64,000 bases of DNA, taken from the NCBI RefSeq assembly GCF_036985505.1, contig NZ_BTGQ01000001.1:434001-498000 (forward strand). Direction: 5' to 3'. Within the stretch, counting starts at the first letter, position 1. Every line of letters starts with the position of its first letter. The translations under genes and the position numbers were made by a program. Under the pieces are notes generated by a model that saw nothing but the letters and a program-made list of their open reading frames with translations, had not been told where the DNA came from and made no database searches. The DNA is from Croceitalea sp947503285. Lineage in GTDB: Bacteria; Bacteroidota; Bacteroidia; Flavobacteriales; Flavobacteriaceae. Shown in pieces: positions 26,292-35,171 of this stretch.

Positions 26292-28022
26292 CTAATCGGC
26301 GATTTTGTTATAAACGATCTTACCATCGTAGATGGTCATCATCACTTCGGTTCCTAAAAACTTATCTTCAGAAACGGTCATTAAGTCTTGATTATAAATC
26401 GTGAAATCCGCTAATTTTCCGGGTGTAATGGAACCCTTTATGTTTTCTTCGAATGCCCCATATGCCGCATCTAGGGTGTAAGACCTCAAGGCCTGTTCCC
26501 GTGTCATCCGCTCTTCGGGTTCATAACCTTCATCAGGCAGGCCCTTCAATGTTTTTCTCGTAAAACTGGCATATAAACTAGCTATCGGATTCAAGGGTTC
26601 AACGGGCACGTCAGTACCATTTACAATGGGAACGCCACTTTTTAGTAAGGTTTGCCACATGTAGGCGCCTTCTTTTATTCGTTTTTCACCCAAGCGGTCT
26701 ATAGCCCATGGTCGGTCTGAGGACAAATGGACCGCTTGCATCGCTGGTATGACCCCTAAAGCGGCAAATCTTGGAATATCGTCGGGGTGCAAATGTTGTG
26801 CATGTTCTATTCGAAAACGATGGTCGTCAACCATATTGGGCAATTCATTGAATGCATACTCGTAACGGTCCAATATTTCTTTATTGGCACGATCACCGAT
26901 TGCATGGGCACAAACTTGAAACCCATTTCGTAGACCGTTTAAAGCGGTTTCTTTGACAAAGGGCATGGGTAGGGTCTCATGACCAAAGTGACCGGGTCGA
27001 TCTGAATATTCATCTAATAACCAAGCCCCCCTTGAACCTAAGGCTCCATCACAGTTTAGTTTCACTGAACGTATGGTAAATGTATTGTCGGAATCTATCA
27101 TAGGGCCTCTCTTGTACCATTCGGTTAGTAAATCCTTATCCCATCCGGTCAGCATGCAGTACAAACGTACGTTCATTTTATTGGATGTTTTCATTTGTTC
27201 ATAGAGCGCAATGGTCTCCCTACCGATACCGGCATCATGAAAACCTGTTATACCGTTTCTATGGCATGCCGCTACTGCCAATTCGAATGCTTGATTATTT
27301 CTTTCTGCGGTCGTTTCAGGAATGTGTTTGGTAATCAGTGTTTGGGCACGTTCATTAAAAATCCCTGTGGGCCTACCCAACCCGTCACGCATTACCTCAC
27401 CACCTTCAATGGTGAATTTATCGATGCCCTCTTTTGAAAGTACTTGAAGCCCGGCAATTTCCATGGCTTTGGCATTTGCAAATCCGGCATGGCCGCTTGC
27501 ATGGCCCAAATAGACGGGATTATCATGAGATACTTCACTTAACCTGTCATGGGTTTGAAAACCATTGACCAAATTTTCTGGCATTTCGACCCATTTACTT
27601 TGGTGCCAACCCCTGCCTAATATCCATTCCCCCGGTTTTACGGTCTTTACTTTTTCAGCAACGGCATCAATGATTTCTTGATAGCTTGTAGTATTGATCA
27701 AATCAAGGTTCAGTTCATTGTACCCCAAACCCATAAAATGACCATGACCCTCAATTAATCCTGGAGTCATGGTTTTTCCTTTTAAATCGAGCACTTCGGT
27801 ATCTTCTACTTGATAAGCTTCGGCTTCCTCCATGCTTCCAGCAAACAATATGATATTGTTCTTTATCGCAACGGCTTCGACCTTAGACTTTGTAGTATCA
27901 ACCGTATAAATCGGTCCGCCATGAATGAGTAGTGTGGCCGCTTCTTTTTTGTTTTCTGAACATGAGAAAAATACAATTAAGATGAATGCAAGTAGGCATC
28001 GCGTTAGACTTCTAAATTTCAT
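26292..28022 (-). CDS. Amidohydrolase family lipoprotein (YtcJ-like)
   Basis: This 576-residue protein has a lipoprotein signal ending VFFSC (Cys21). The fold is the amidohydrolase composite: an N-terminal beta domain, then the TIM barrel with the metal motif GHGH (His93, His95). CAHAIGDRAN and EHAQHLHPDD supply further metal His, and NGTDVPVEPLNP supplies the catalytic Asp. The C-terminus returns to the beta domain (ITPGKLADFTIYN). YtcJ-like enzymes hydrolyse amides or cyclic amides; the substrate is unknown. The lipoprotein anchor puts it in the periplasm or at the surface, unlike cytoplasmic relatives. Confidence 0.88.
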   Translation of the reverse strand: MKFRSLTRCLLAFILIVFFSCSENKKEAATLLIHGGPIYTVDTTKSKVEAVAIKNNIILFAGSMEEAEAYQVEDTEVLDLKGKTMTPGLIEGHGHFMGLGYNELNLDLINTTSYQEIIDAVAEKVKTVKPGEWILGRGWHQSKWVEMPENLVNGFQTHDRLSEVSHDNPVYLGHASGHAGFANAKAMEIAGLQVLSKEGIDKFTIEGGEVMRDGLGRPTGIFNERAQTLITKHIPETTAERNNQAFELAVAACHRNGITGFHDAGIGRETIALYEQMKTSNKMNVRLYCMLTGWDKDLLTEWYKRGPMIDSDNTFTIRSVKLNCDGALGSRGAWLLDEYSDRPGHFGHETLPMPFVKETALNGLRNGFQVCAHAIGDRANKEILDRYEYAFNELPNMVDDHRFRIEHAQHLHPDDIPRFAALGVIPAMQAVHLSSDRPWAIDRLGEKRIKEGAYMWQTLLKSGVPIVNGTDVPVEPLNPIASLYASFTRKTLKGLPDEGYEPEERMTREQALRSYTLDAAYGAFEENIKGSITPGKLADFTIYNQDLMTVSEDKFLGTEVMMTIYDGKIVYNKIAD

Positions 28023-28327
28023 GAATGTTGGTTTTAATCGGTTTAATTTACAATTAAATAATCATCAAAATAGAAGGATTTATATAATTTGATAGCGATT
28101 AGTAGATAAATCATATTACGACAAAACCGTATGTCATTATTGACCAGTGTTTTAAAAATAATTTCGTGTCCGTTCGAGCGCATTCGAAAACTTTCTAATA
28201 ATATCGAAGCAGTCTTGACTGCGCTTGACTAGACGTTTACAGCGTAATCATATATGGGAATTAGGGGACTATTTACTGACGGCGGTAGTTTAAAGATAGC
28301 AGTGTGAATCAAGAGGGATATCAAGAC
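28023..28327. other. Intergenic region with repeat remnant, no gene seen
   Basis: This 305-bp gap lies upstream of the amidohydrolase gene and downstream of mltF. The first 100 bp are AT-rich and should hold the amidohydrolase promoter, though I find no exact consensus. Bases 28171-28231 resemble the GAGCGCAGTCGA repeat family (GTTCGAGCGCATTCGAAAAC, then a small GCAGTC-TT-GACTGC inverted repeat). No ORF above about 30 codons looks real. Confidence 0.5.
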
Positions 28328-29755
28328 TTACTCTTTGATAAACTTGATATAGTGGTTATAACGTTCAAAAATGTCATTGACATAATTAAACGGTTCCAAT
28401 CCATTTACATAACCATATTTGATTTCTTTTCGAGCATAGTTTTTGGGGTACGAAAGGGCCAAAATCATTTCAGCAACATGGTTGTCCCAAACCTGTGGGT
28501 TCAATCCATTTAATTCTGCCAATTTCTGCGCATCTTTTACATGAAAATAACCACAATTATAAGCGGCAAGTGTAAACTTGATACGTTCGATGCTGTCATT
28601 GATATCGGCGTGACCGTCATGCAACTGTTTGAGGTAGGTCACGCCACCACGGATATTTTCATTCGGATTTAAGCGATCGGTAACCCCTAGGTCTTCAGCC
28701 GTACCTGGCATCATTTGCATTAATCCCTCAGCACCTGACCATGCGCTGGCCTCATTTTCAAAACGGGACTCTTGATAGATAAGGGCAGCGATCAACCGCC
28801 AATCCCAACCGATGGTTTCTGAATTCTTTTTGATGATATCGTCATACGGACTGATTTCGTTGGTATTTATGCTGTAAAACTCGCTTTTCACCCGTTTTTT
28901 GAACCGACGTTTATTTTTAAAGTATTTGTTGTACAGCACATTGTATTCCGCTTTTTTCTTGAAGTCCCTTATCCAAGAATTTGTTGCATCCAATAATTCG
29001 GTAGCATTTGGTCGTACTGCCCAAGCAATGCGTTGTGAAAAACTGACGGGAACCCCGGTATCCAATATGGGAAAATATGAGGCATTGATTGTTGCCAGGT
29101 TTTTATCTGCAATGGTATATTTGATTTTACCATCGACGACCATTTTAATAATCTCGGCGGTTGAAAGATTGCCTTGTAAAGTGTCTATGATGATTTCACC
29201 TCCCATTTCGGTTGAGAGATTCCTTAACCTCTTATAATAAGAAGTATTTTTTCTTACCGATACGGTATCCCCAATCAGCTCCAAGGGATTTTGAACGATA
29301 CTTTTTTTGATATCGTCAAGAGTCATTTTACGCCAGTTTACCGGCTTTTTTTGTACCAAAACCTGTTCTGTCACATAGAGGTAATCGGTAAAGGCGGCCA
29401 ATTTTTTTCTATCATTGGTAATTGCCAATCCGTAAGCCACAAGATCCGCATCACCAGCTTTTAAACTGGTCAGCAATTCGTCTAGATCATTGGAAATGAT
29501 GATTTCCAATTCCAAATCCAAATGCTCGGCAAGGTGCTCGAGCAGTTCGTATTCATACCCCATGGGGCGCCCCCGATATAGAAAATAACTTGTTCCACTG
29601 TAAGCAATCAAAACCTTTAATTTGCCATCTTTCTTTATTTCAGAAAGGTCTCTCGTAATAGGTGTTTCAGTAGTTTGTTTGACTGAGGTCTTATCTTTTT
29701 TACAACTTAGAAAAGTGACAAGACAAATCCCGAAAAAAAAATAGCGTAATTTCAT
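28328..29755 (-). CDS. mltF: Membrane-bound lytic murein transglycosylase F
   Basis: The start is set at ATG 29753-29755, which gives the lipoprotein signal MKLRYFFFGICLVTFLSC (Cys18); an ATG 36 nt upstream would spoil it. Residues 45-280 form a periplasmic solute-binding (SBP_bac_3) domain that serves as the regulatory module of MltF. Residues 300-450 form the SLT domain with catalytic Glu329 in YQESRF, followed by GAEGLMQMMPGTA and AAYNCG. The enzyme cleaves the glycan strands of peptidoglycan with 1,6-anhydro formation. Its length of 475 is typical. Confidence 0.93.
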   Translation of the reverse strand: MKLRYFFFGICLVTFLSCKKDKTSVKQTTETPITRDLSEIKKDGKLKVLIAYSGTSYFLYRGRPMGYEYELLEHLAEHLDLELEIIISNDLDELLTSLKAGDADLVAYGLAITNDRKKLAAFTDYLYVTEQVLVQKKPVNWRKMTLDDIKKSIVQNPLELIGDTVSVRKNTSYYKRLRNLSTEMGGEIIIDTLQGNLSTAEIIKMVVDGKIKYTIADKNLATINASYFPILDTGVPVSFSQRIAWAVRPNATELLDATNSWIRDFKKKAEYNVLYNKYFKNKRRFKKRVKSEFYSINTNEISPYDDIIKKNSETIGWDWRLIAALIYQESRFENEASAWSGAEGLMQMMPGTAEDLGVTDRLNPNENIRGGVTYLKQLHDGHADINDSIERIKFTLAAYNCGYFHVKDAQKLAELNGLNPQVWDNHVAEMILALSYPKNYARKEIKYGYVNGLEPFNYVNDIFERYNHYIKFIKE

Positions 29756-29925
29756 TTTGCTATTTATCAAGGGTATTAAAAACTGATACACAAAGACTAT
29801 AATTAGAAATTGAATTTAAGGTTTCAGGGGTTAAAACTCCAGATTGTACCGTTGTGGGGTAATTCAACCCCTTCAATATCCCTGATTTGTTGCTAAGCCC
29901 TATAGTGTTTGACCATTTTCGCCAA

Positions 29926-31821
29926 TTAATGCCCTTCATAAGTATCCTTTTTGGCTTTATAGTACTCTTGAAGTGTATAGAAGGCTTGTTTGTATTTACC
30001 TTCTTGGCTGACCAGGCCTTTTCGATTCCATCCATCTTGAATATTAGGTAGCTGCCTTCGGGGGCTTCTGAAATCAGCCAATATCCAGGGGGAAAAACCG
30101 ACCAAATTTGGAATCCTATCCAAAAACCCCAAGGTTTCTTGGTATAGATAGTTCTGATAATCTTCAGACCACCTCGTTAAGTTATCTGCCCGAAACCCAT
30201 ATTTGGCGCCAGCTCCAAACTCACTAACGATTACAGGTTTTTTTTCGGAAAGGCTAAAAGAAGCTTTGGCCAAAACATCAGGGGTACCCTCGTACCAACC
30301 CAAGTATTGGTTAAAACTAACAATATCAGAGTACTGTGCGAAAGGGTCTGAAATCGTATAGGCACTGTTACCTAAATTTTGTTTGAAAAGTGCCGCTGAA
30401 AGTAGCCTTGTACTATCCAAAGATTTCGTTTTTGCCGCTATTTTTTTTAAAAAAACCAATCTTTCGTCCGTATTGGGCGTTTCGTTGGCCAATGACCAAA
30501 CAATTACGCTAGAGCGATTGCGATCCCTTGCTATCATATCGGTAAGCTGTTTTTCTGCATTTTGATACGTAGCATCATTGGTCCAATCTATGGTCCAATA
30601 CACCGGAATCTCTTCCCACAATAATATGCCCAATGAGTCTGCAATTCTGGGCATGTATTCATTATGAGGGTAGTGCGCCAAACGCATATAATTGGCATTC
30701 AAGTCTTTCGCCCATTTGAACAATTGCAAGGCATCTTCCTTTGAGGTATTTCGGCCACCCCTGATAGGGTTTTCTTCATGGGCACATATTCCCCTCAAAA
30801 AAAGGGGCTTACCATTGAGCAACAATTGATTGCCTTTGGTAGTGATTGTTCGAAGCCCGATTTTATCAGATACCTTATCTTCAGAAACACTTAGCTCAAA
30901 ATCATATAGCTTTGGCTGCTGTGGACTCCATCGGATAAAACTTCTCGTTAGTTTTTTATTGAAAAAGACTTTCTTTTGATTCTTAAAGTCGAGTGTTATC
31001 GTGACCTTTAAATCTTTCGAACGTAAATAAACGGGACCTGAGTAAGATTCTGATAACTCCACATATCCATATAGTTCATCTGATTTTTCGGGGTTAAGCT
31101 GAACATGGTAGTCTTGTATGAATACTTTAGGGAATTCAAGTAATGAAACATCCCTTGTGATTCCACCATAATTCCACCAATCGGTAACATCGGTTGGCAC
31201 GGCTTCTTTGGCTCTTTTGTTATCAACTCTGACCACTAACGAATTTTCACCTGCTTTAACCAATGTTGAAATGTCAAATGCAAACGGGGTAAAACCACCG
31301 ATATGTACACCGGCCTTTTCACCATTCACATAAACATCGGCACGATAATTAGCGGCACCGAAATGCAATAGCAACTTTTGGTTTTGCCTTATTTCCTTTA
31401 AATCAAAACCTTTTCTATACCATATGGAGCCTTCGTAATAGAGCAATTCTTTTGCCTGACTGTTCCAATCACCAGGAACCCTGATTTTTTCACTCCCTTC
31501 AAAGCTATATTCATAGCGTTCCGTCTTGTTCTTCGCTTTACCATCAAGCGCTGCAAAATCCCTTTTGCCCAACGAAGAAGAATCAAAAGGTACCCGTACG
31601 AAGTCGTAATAAAACGCTTCATAGCGGTCTACGAAATAATTCCAATCGCCATTTAGCGAAGTTTTTTTTCGGTTGAATACATTTTGTGGAACGGCAACCT
31701 CATACTGGGCAGCGGTTGGTAAATAGGTCATGGCCATCACAACGACCGTTATACTGAGATTACGTTTGTATACTTTGCATAAGTGTGCCGGAAAATGCCT
31801 GTGGATGCTATATAATTTCAT
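29926..31821 (-). CDS. Glycoside hydrolase family 2 (beta-glucuronidase/galactosidase type)
   Basis: This 631-residue protein has an N-terminal signal region (hydrophobic 22-38). Domain order: a sugar-binding jelly roll (about 45-235), an Ig-like domain (about 236-330), and a TIM barrel (about 331-620). The acid/base Glu447 lies in SLANETP and the nucleophile Glu534 in VSEFGAGA. RGICAHEENPIRG and RLAHYPHNEYMPRIADSLG are GH2 landmarks. The overall size and NYGGITRDVSL favour beta-glucuronidase-like activity on plant or algal glycans, but galactosidase or other specificities remain possible. No SusCD or sulfatase genes adjoin it. Confidence 0.88.
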   Translation of the reverse strand: MKLYSIHRHFPAHLCKVYKRNLSITVVVMAMTYLPTAAQYEVAVPQNVFNRKKTSLNGDWNYFVDRYEAFYYDFVRVPFDSSSLGKRDFAALDGKAKNKTERYEYSFEGSEKIRVPGDWNSQAKELLYYEGSIWYRKGFDLKEIRQNQKLLLHFGAANYRADVYVNGEKAGVHIGGFTPFAFDISTLVKAGENSLVVRVDNKRAKEAVPTDVTDWWNYGGITRDVSLLEFPKVFIQDYHVQLNPEKSDELYGYVELSESYSGPVYLRSKDLKVTITLDFKNQKKVFFNKKLTRSFIRWSPQQPKLYDFELSVSEDKVSDKIGLRTITTKGNQLLLNGKPLFLRGICAHEENPIRGGRNTSKEDALQLFKWAKDLNANYMRLAHYPHNEYMPRIADSLGILLWEEIPVYWTIDWTNDATYQNAEKQLTDMIARDRNRSSVIVWSLANETPNTDERLVFLKKIAAKTKSLDSTRLLSAALFKQNLGNSAYTISDPFAQYSDIVSFNQYLGWYEGTPDVLAKASFSLSEKKPVIVSEFGAGAKYGFRADNLTRWSEDYQNYLYQETLGFLDRIPNLVGFSPWILADFRSPRRQLPNIQDGWNRKGLVSQEGKYKQAFYTLQEYYKAKKDTYEGH

Positions 31822-31883
31822 TTAGTCAGTATGATTGGTCTTGGTCAAGTTACCAAAATCTCACTAAATGTAGGTCCTCAGAA

Positions 31884-32327
31884 TTAAATAACCTTGATAT
31901 TCGCCCGTAACCCCTGTATGATGCCCAAAACGTTGTTTACGGTATCTTTAAGATAGTATTTGATGACTACGTGTGGAATACGAATCGTGGTAAACCCATT
32001 CTTAAAAGAATGCATGGCCTCTTCAAGATCGTTGATGGCCTGTTCATGGGTAATCATCTGATAATCGGTGTCGATTTCAATGTTGAGCTTTACCCTTGAG
32101 ATTGCAATATCTATGGATTTCTGGCCATCCCACCATTCTAACATAGGGTTGGCCCCGGCCTCTTTTAATGCGTAAAAGAGTTGAATGGCTTCAACGGGGG
32201 TATTGTTTTCCGCGATTACTTTTTCAATAAGTCGGGTATGACGCTCACATAATTCAACCCCTAAGGTTTCGGTTGAATTTTTAAACGTATCATAGCCAAT
32301 ATTTTTATTACAATCTATACATGCCAT
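31884..32327 (-). CDS. Small protein with zinc-like Cys/His motif and PD-(D/E)XK-like core
   Basis: This 147-residue protein is not one I can name. The N-terminus has CIDC (Cys3, Cys6) and CERH (Cys27, His30), a possible CxxC/CxxH zinc site. A segment SIDIAISRVKLNIEIDTDYQ (71-90) has the Asp...Glu-x-Asp arrangement on adjacent strands seen in PD-(D/E)XK nucleases of the Vsr/DUF559 type. A conserved-looking RIPHVVIKYY strand follows. No methylase or restriction partner lies nearby. It diverges from the Nramp/pxp operon. The nuclease link is inference from pattern only. Confidence 0.5.
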   Translation of the reverse strand: MACIDCNKNIGYDTFKNSTETLGVELCERHTRLIEKVIAENNTPVEAIQLFYALKEAGANPMLEWWDGQKSIDIAISRVKLNIEIDTDYQMITHEQAINDLEEAMHSFKNGFTTIRIPHVVIKYYLKDTVNNVLGIIQGLRANIKVI

Positions 32328-32349
32328 GTAAGTAGGTCAGTTTGGTCAA

Positions 32350-32378
32350 TTTGTCAATTTGGGACTATTATAACTTTG
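32350..32378 (+). promoter_or_regulatory. Promoter TTTG-N17-TAACTTTG for the Nramp-pxpABC operon
   Basis: TTTG at 32350-32353 and TAACTTTG at 32371-32378 with a 17-nt spacer fit the Bacteroidota promoter consensus exactly. Transcription would begin near 32385, leaving a 5' UTR of about 120 nt before the Nramp ATG. I see no recognisable riboswitch fold in that leader. Confidence 0.6.
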
Positions 32379-32505
32379 ACATTTTTTAATTCGTATATCG
32401 GTTCGATGTATGACACCCACTTTTTAGATGAAATGCATTTTTTTAGATAAAATGCAAGGTAGCCTGTTGGGAAACTGCTATTTTGTGTGGTGAAAATTTT
32501 TAACG

Positions 32506-33699
32506 ATGTTTAAAAAAATAGGGCCTGGGGTTTTGGTGGCGGCCGCATTTATCGGTCCGGGTACGATCACCGCCTGTACTTTGGCCGGGGTGGGTTTCGG
32601 ATATGCGCTATTATGGGCCATGTTACTTTCCATTGTGGCTACCATGGTGCTGCAGGAAATGTCGTCTCGGTTGGGGATCATTACCCAAAAAGGACTTGCA
32701 ACGAGCATTAAAGGACAATTGACGGTAAGATGGGTGAGGATCTTGGTCATCACAATTGTACTAGGGGCTATTTTGGTGGGCAATGCCGCTTACGAAGGGG
32801 GTAATATCGGAGGGGCCGTTTTAGGATTGGAAGCACTTTTCGGTACGAACCATAATACCCTGTATCCTTTTATCATAGGGTTTTGTGCTTTTATCCCCCT
32901 ATGGATGGGGAATTATAAAGTGATCGAAAAGGTCTTTTTAGGATTGATTTTTTTGATGAGCCTGTCGTTTATCATAACGGCTATCTTGACCAAGCCCCAA
33001 CTGGGTTTGTTGCTCAAGGGATTGTTCGTGCCAAGTTTACCTAATGAAAGTCTGCTGACCGTGATCGCCTTGATAGGCACAACGGTCGTGCCTTATAACC
33101 TTTTTCTACATGCTTCATTGGTCAATGAGAAGTGGAAATCGAAAAACGACCTAAAAACCGCAAGATGGGATACCGTATTGTCAATTGGACTTGGCGGGCT
33201 CGTTTCTTCTTGTATTATCATCGCAGCGGCGGCCATGGAGACCAAAGAGGTTGCCGGCGTCATGGATTTGGCCAAGGGATTGGAGCCTTTATATGGTGAA
33301 GCGGCACAATATTGTATGGGTTTAGGACTATTTGCTGCGGGGATTACCTCGTCCATTACGGCACCATTGGCCGCAGCTTACGTTACCAATAACTGTTTTG
33401 GTTGGAACGCGGAATTGAAAGATTGGCGTTTTAGAATCGTTTGGTTGCTGATTTTGGTGATAGGGGTGTTGTTCCTTTCTTTTGACATCAAACCAATTGA
33501 AATTATCAAGTTCGCACAAATCGCCAATGGAATCTTATTACCGGTAATCGCCATACTATTGATTTGGATGGTCAATAACACCAAGGTCATGGGGCCTTAT
33601 AAGAATACAATGCTTCAAAACATCATGGGATTTGCGATCGTTGGCGTTGCATTTTTTTTGGGCCTGAAAAGCGTGTTGAAGGTATTTGGATTATTTTAA
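32506..33699 (+). CDS. Nramp-family transporter with non-canonical substrate site (YcsG-like)
   Basis: This 397-residue protein has about eleven hydrophobic helices with the LeuT-type Nramp fold. Canonical metal carriers have DPGN in helix 1 and MPH in helix 6. Here the equivalents are GPGT (17-20) and VPY (195-197), so the Asp, Met and His that bind divalent metal are absent. It is the first gene of an operon with pxpABC and its stop codon abuts the pxpA ATG. B. subtilis has a similar pairing (ycsG with ycsF and kipI/kipA). Transport of 5-oxoproline or a related organic acid is more plausible than metal uptake (inference). Confidence 0.8.
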   Translation: MFKKIGPGVLVAAAFIGPGTITACTLAGVGFGYALLWAMLLSIVATMVLQEMSSRLGIITQKGLATSIKGQLTVRWVRILVITIVLGAILVGNAAYEGGNIGGAVLGLEALFGTNHNTLYPFIIGFCAFIPLWMGNYKVIEKVFLGLIFLMSLSFIITAILTKPQLGLLLKGLFVPSLPNESLLTVIALIGTTVVPYNLFLHASLVNEKWKSKNDLKTARWDTVLSIGLGGLVSSCIIIAAAAMETKEVAGVMDLAKGLEPLYGEAAQYCMGLGLFAAGITSSITAPLAAAYVTNNCFGWNAELKDWRFRIVWLLILVIGVLFLSFDIKPIEIIKFAQIANGILLPVIAILLIWMVNNTKVMGPYKNTMLQNIMGFAIVGVAFFLGLKSVLKVFGLF

Positions 33700-34443
33700 A
33701 TGGAAAGGATAGCTATAGATATCAACTGTGATGTAGGTGAGGGAATCGGTAACGAGGCACAATTACTTCCCTTGACCAGCTCTTGTAATATTGCTTGTGG
33801 CGGGCATGCAGGTGATGAAGCGACCATAAAGGAAGTGATACAGTTGGCGAAAATGCATCAGGTTAAAATTGGGGCACACCCAAGTTATCCCGATCGTATA
33901 AATTTCGGACGTTCCAGTATGGACATTACCCCCCATGCCTTAAAAAGGAGTATAAGGGATCAGTTGCAGTTGTTCGAACGTATTACGATAGCGGAAAAAG
34001 CTACTTTTCATCATATAAAAGCGCACGGGGCACTCTATAATAATATGGCAAAAGATATTAGTTTGGCCAAAGTATATTTAGAATCGGTTTCGGCCTATAG
34101 GGATAAATGCCATTTATATGTTCCCTATAACACCGTAATTGCCAAGGAAGCATTAAAACAAGGTTTCAGGATAAAATATGAGGCCTTTGCCGATAGAAAC
34201 TATAGTGACGGCCTGAATTTACTCCCCAGAAGCTCAGCGAAGGCACTCATTACAAAGCCAGAGGCGGTTTTAAAACACATCTTACGCATGGTTAAAGAAA
34301 GTAGTATACAGACACCTTCTGGTAAACGAATGGAAATTAAGGCAGATACCTTCTGTATACATGGTGATACCAGTTCGGCTTTCGAAATATTGATGTATCT
34401 TTCTACTGAATTACCCAAACACCAAGTCAATATCAGCAAGTGA
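33700..34443 (+). CDS. pxpA: 5-oxoprolinase subunit A (LamB/YcsF family)
   Basis: PxpA works with PxpBC to hydrolyse 5-oxoproline (pyroglutamate) to glutamate at the cost of ATP, clearing this damage product. The 247-residue protein has the YcsF signature IDINCDVGEG at the N-terminus, SCNIACGGHAGD, and GAHPSYPDRINFGR. Later it has KAHGALYNN and CIHGDT near the C-terminus. It begins immediately after the transporter stop codon and overlaps pxpB by GTGA, so the products are probably made in fixed ratio. Confidence 0.95.
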   Translation: MERIAIDINCDVGEGIGNEAQLLPLTSSCNIACGGHAGDEATIKEVIQLAKMHQVKIGAHPSYPDRINFGRSSMDITPHALKRSIRDQLQLFERITIAEKATFHHIKAHGALYNNMAKDISLAKVYLESVSAYRDKCHLYVPYNTVIAKEALKQGFRIKYEAFADRNYSDGLNLLPRSSAKALITKPEAVLKHILRMVKESSIQTPSGKRMEIKADTFCIHGDTSSAFEILMYLSTELPKHQVNISK

Positions 34444-35171
34444 AAAGTTACCCCATTATCATACGGCCATTTGGCGAAAGCGCCATATTAATGGAGTGGC
34501 CTGCTGTGGTAGACGAAAAGATTCTAGAAGATATCTTGCAGTTCAACCGACTTTTGCAAATGGAGTTTGATGCTTCTTGGGAGGTGGTACCTGCCTACAA
34601 CTCGTTGACTTTGATAAATAATGTAGATAGCATTGAATTTCAAAAGGTCGAAAATACATTGGCCCGATTATATGCTGAATTGGATTATGGGGCCAAAGCG
34701 GATCGCTTTCTTTGGACATTACCCGTTTGTTATGATTTGGAGTTTGGCATTGATGCCGAAGACGTAGCGGCGAAACTCAATATTAGTCTTAATGAACTGG
34801 TCGAGAGACATTCCTCATATGAATACACGGTCTTTGGCATAGGGTTTTTACCTGGTTTTATGTATTTGGGAGGTTTGCCTAAAAATCTTGAAATCAATAG
34901 AAAGGCCACACCTCGATTAAAGGTCGGTAAAGGAGCAGTGGGTTTGGCAGGAAAACAAACAGGTATTTATCCGCAAGATTCTCCCGGAGGGTGGAATATT
35001 ATTGGAAACTGTCCCATTCCAATGTTCAACGTAAAAGCTGAAAAACCCTGTTTTGTCAGTGTTGGTGATAAAATAAAATTCAAACCGATCTCAAAAGCAG
35101 AACATCAACTCTATAAGATTGAGGGTGAAGTGGGTATTTATGAACCTGAGAAAATCCCCTTGAATGGTTAA
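34440..35171 (+). CDS. pxpB: 5-oxoprolinase subunit B (KipI family)
   Basis: This 243-residue protein starts at a GTG overlapping the pxpA stop. It shows the KipI/carboxyltransferase-C domain with FGIGFLPGFMYLGGLPKNL, RVGKGAVG-like residues (KVGKGAVGLAGKQTGIYP) and SPGGWNIIG. It forms a complex with PxpC that supports ATP-dependent opening of 5-oxoproline. In B. subtilis the homologue KipI also inhibits the sporulation kinase KinA, which has no relevance here. It overlaps pxpC by 8 nt. Confidence 0.94.
   Translation: MKSYPIIIRPFGESAILMEWPAVVDEKILEDILQFNRLLQMEFDASWEVVPAYNSLTLINNVDSIEFQKVENTLARLYAELDYGAKADRFLWTLPVCYDLEFGIDAEDVAAKLNISLNELVERHSSYEYTVFGIGFLPGFMYLGGLPKNLEINRKATPRLKVGKGAVGLAGKQTGIYPQDSPGGWNIIGNCPIPMFNVKAEKPCFVSVGDKIKFKPISKAEHQLYKIEGEVGIYEPEKIPLNG

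Noticed and set aside
32506..33699. Plain label 'manganese transporter MntH'
   Set aside because: Both metal-binding motifs of MntH are replaced (GPGT, VPY) and the gene sits in the oxoprolinase operon.
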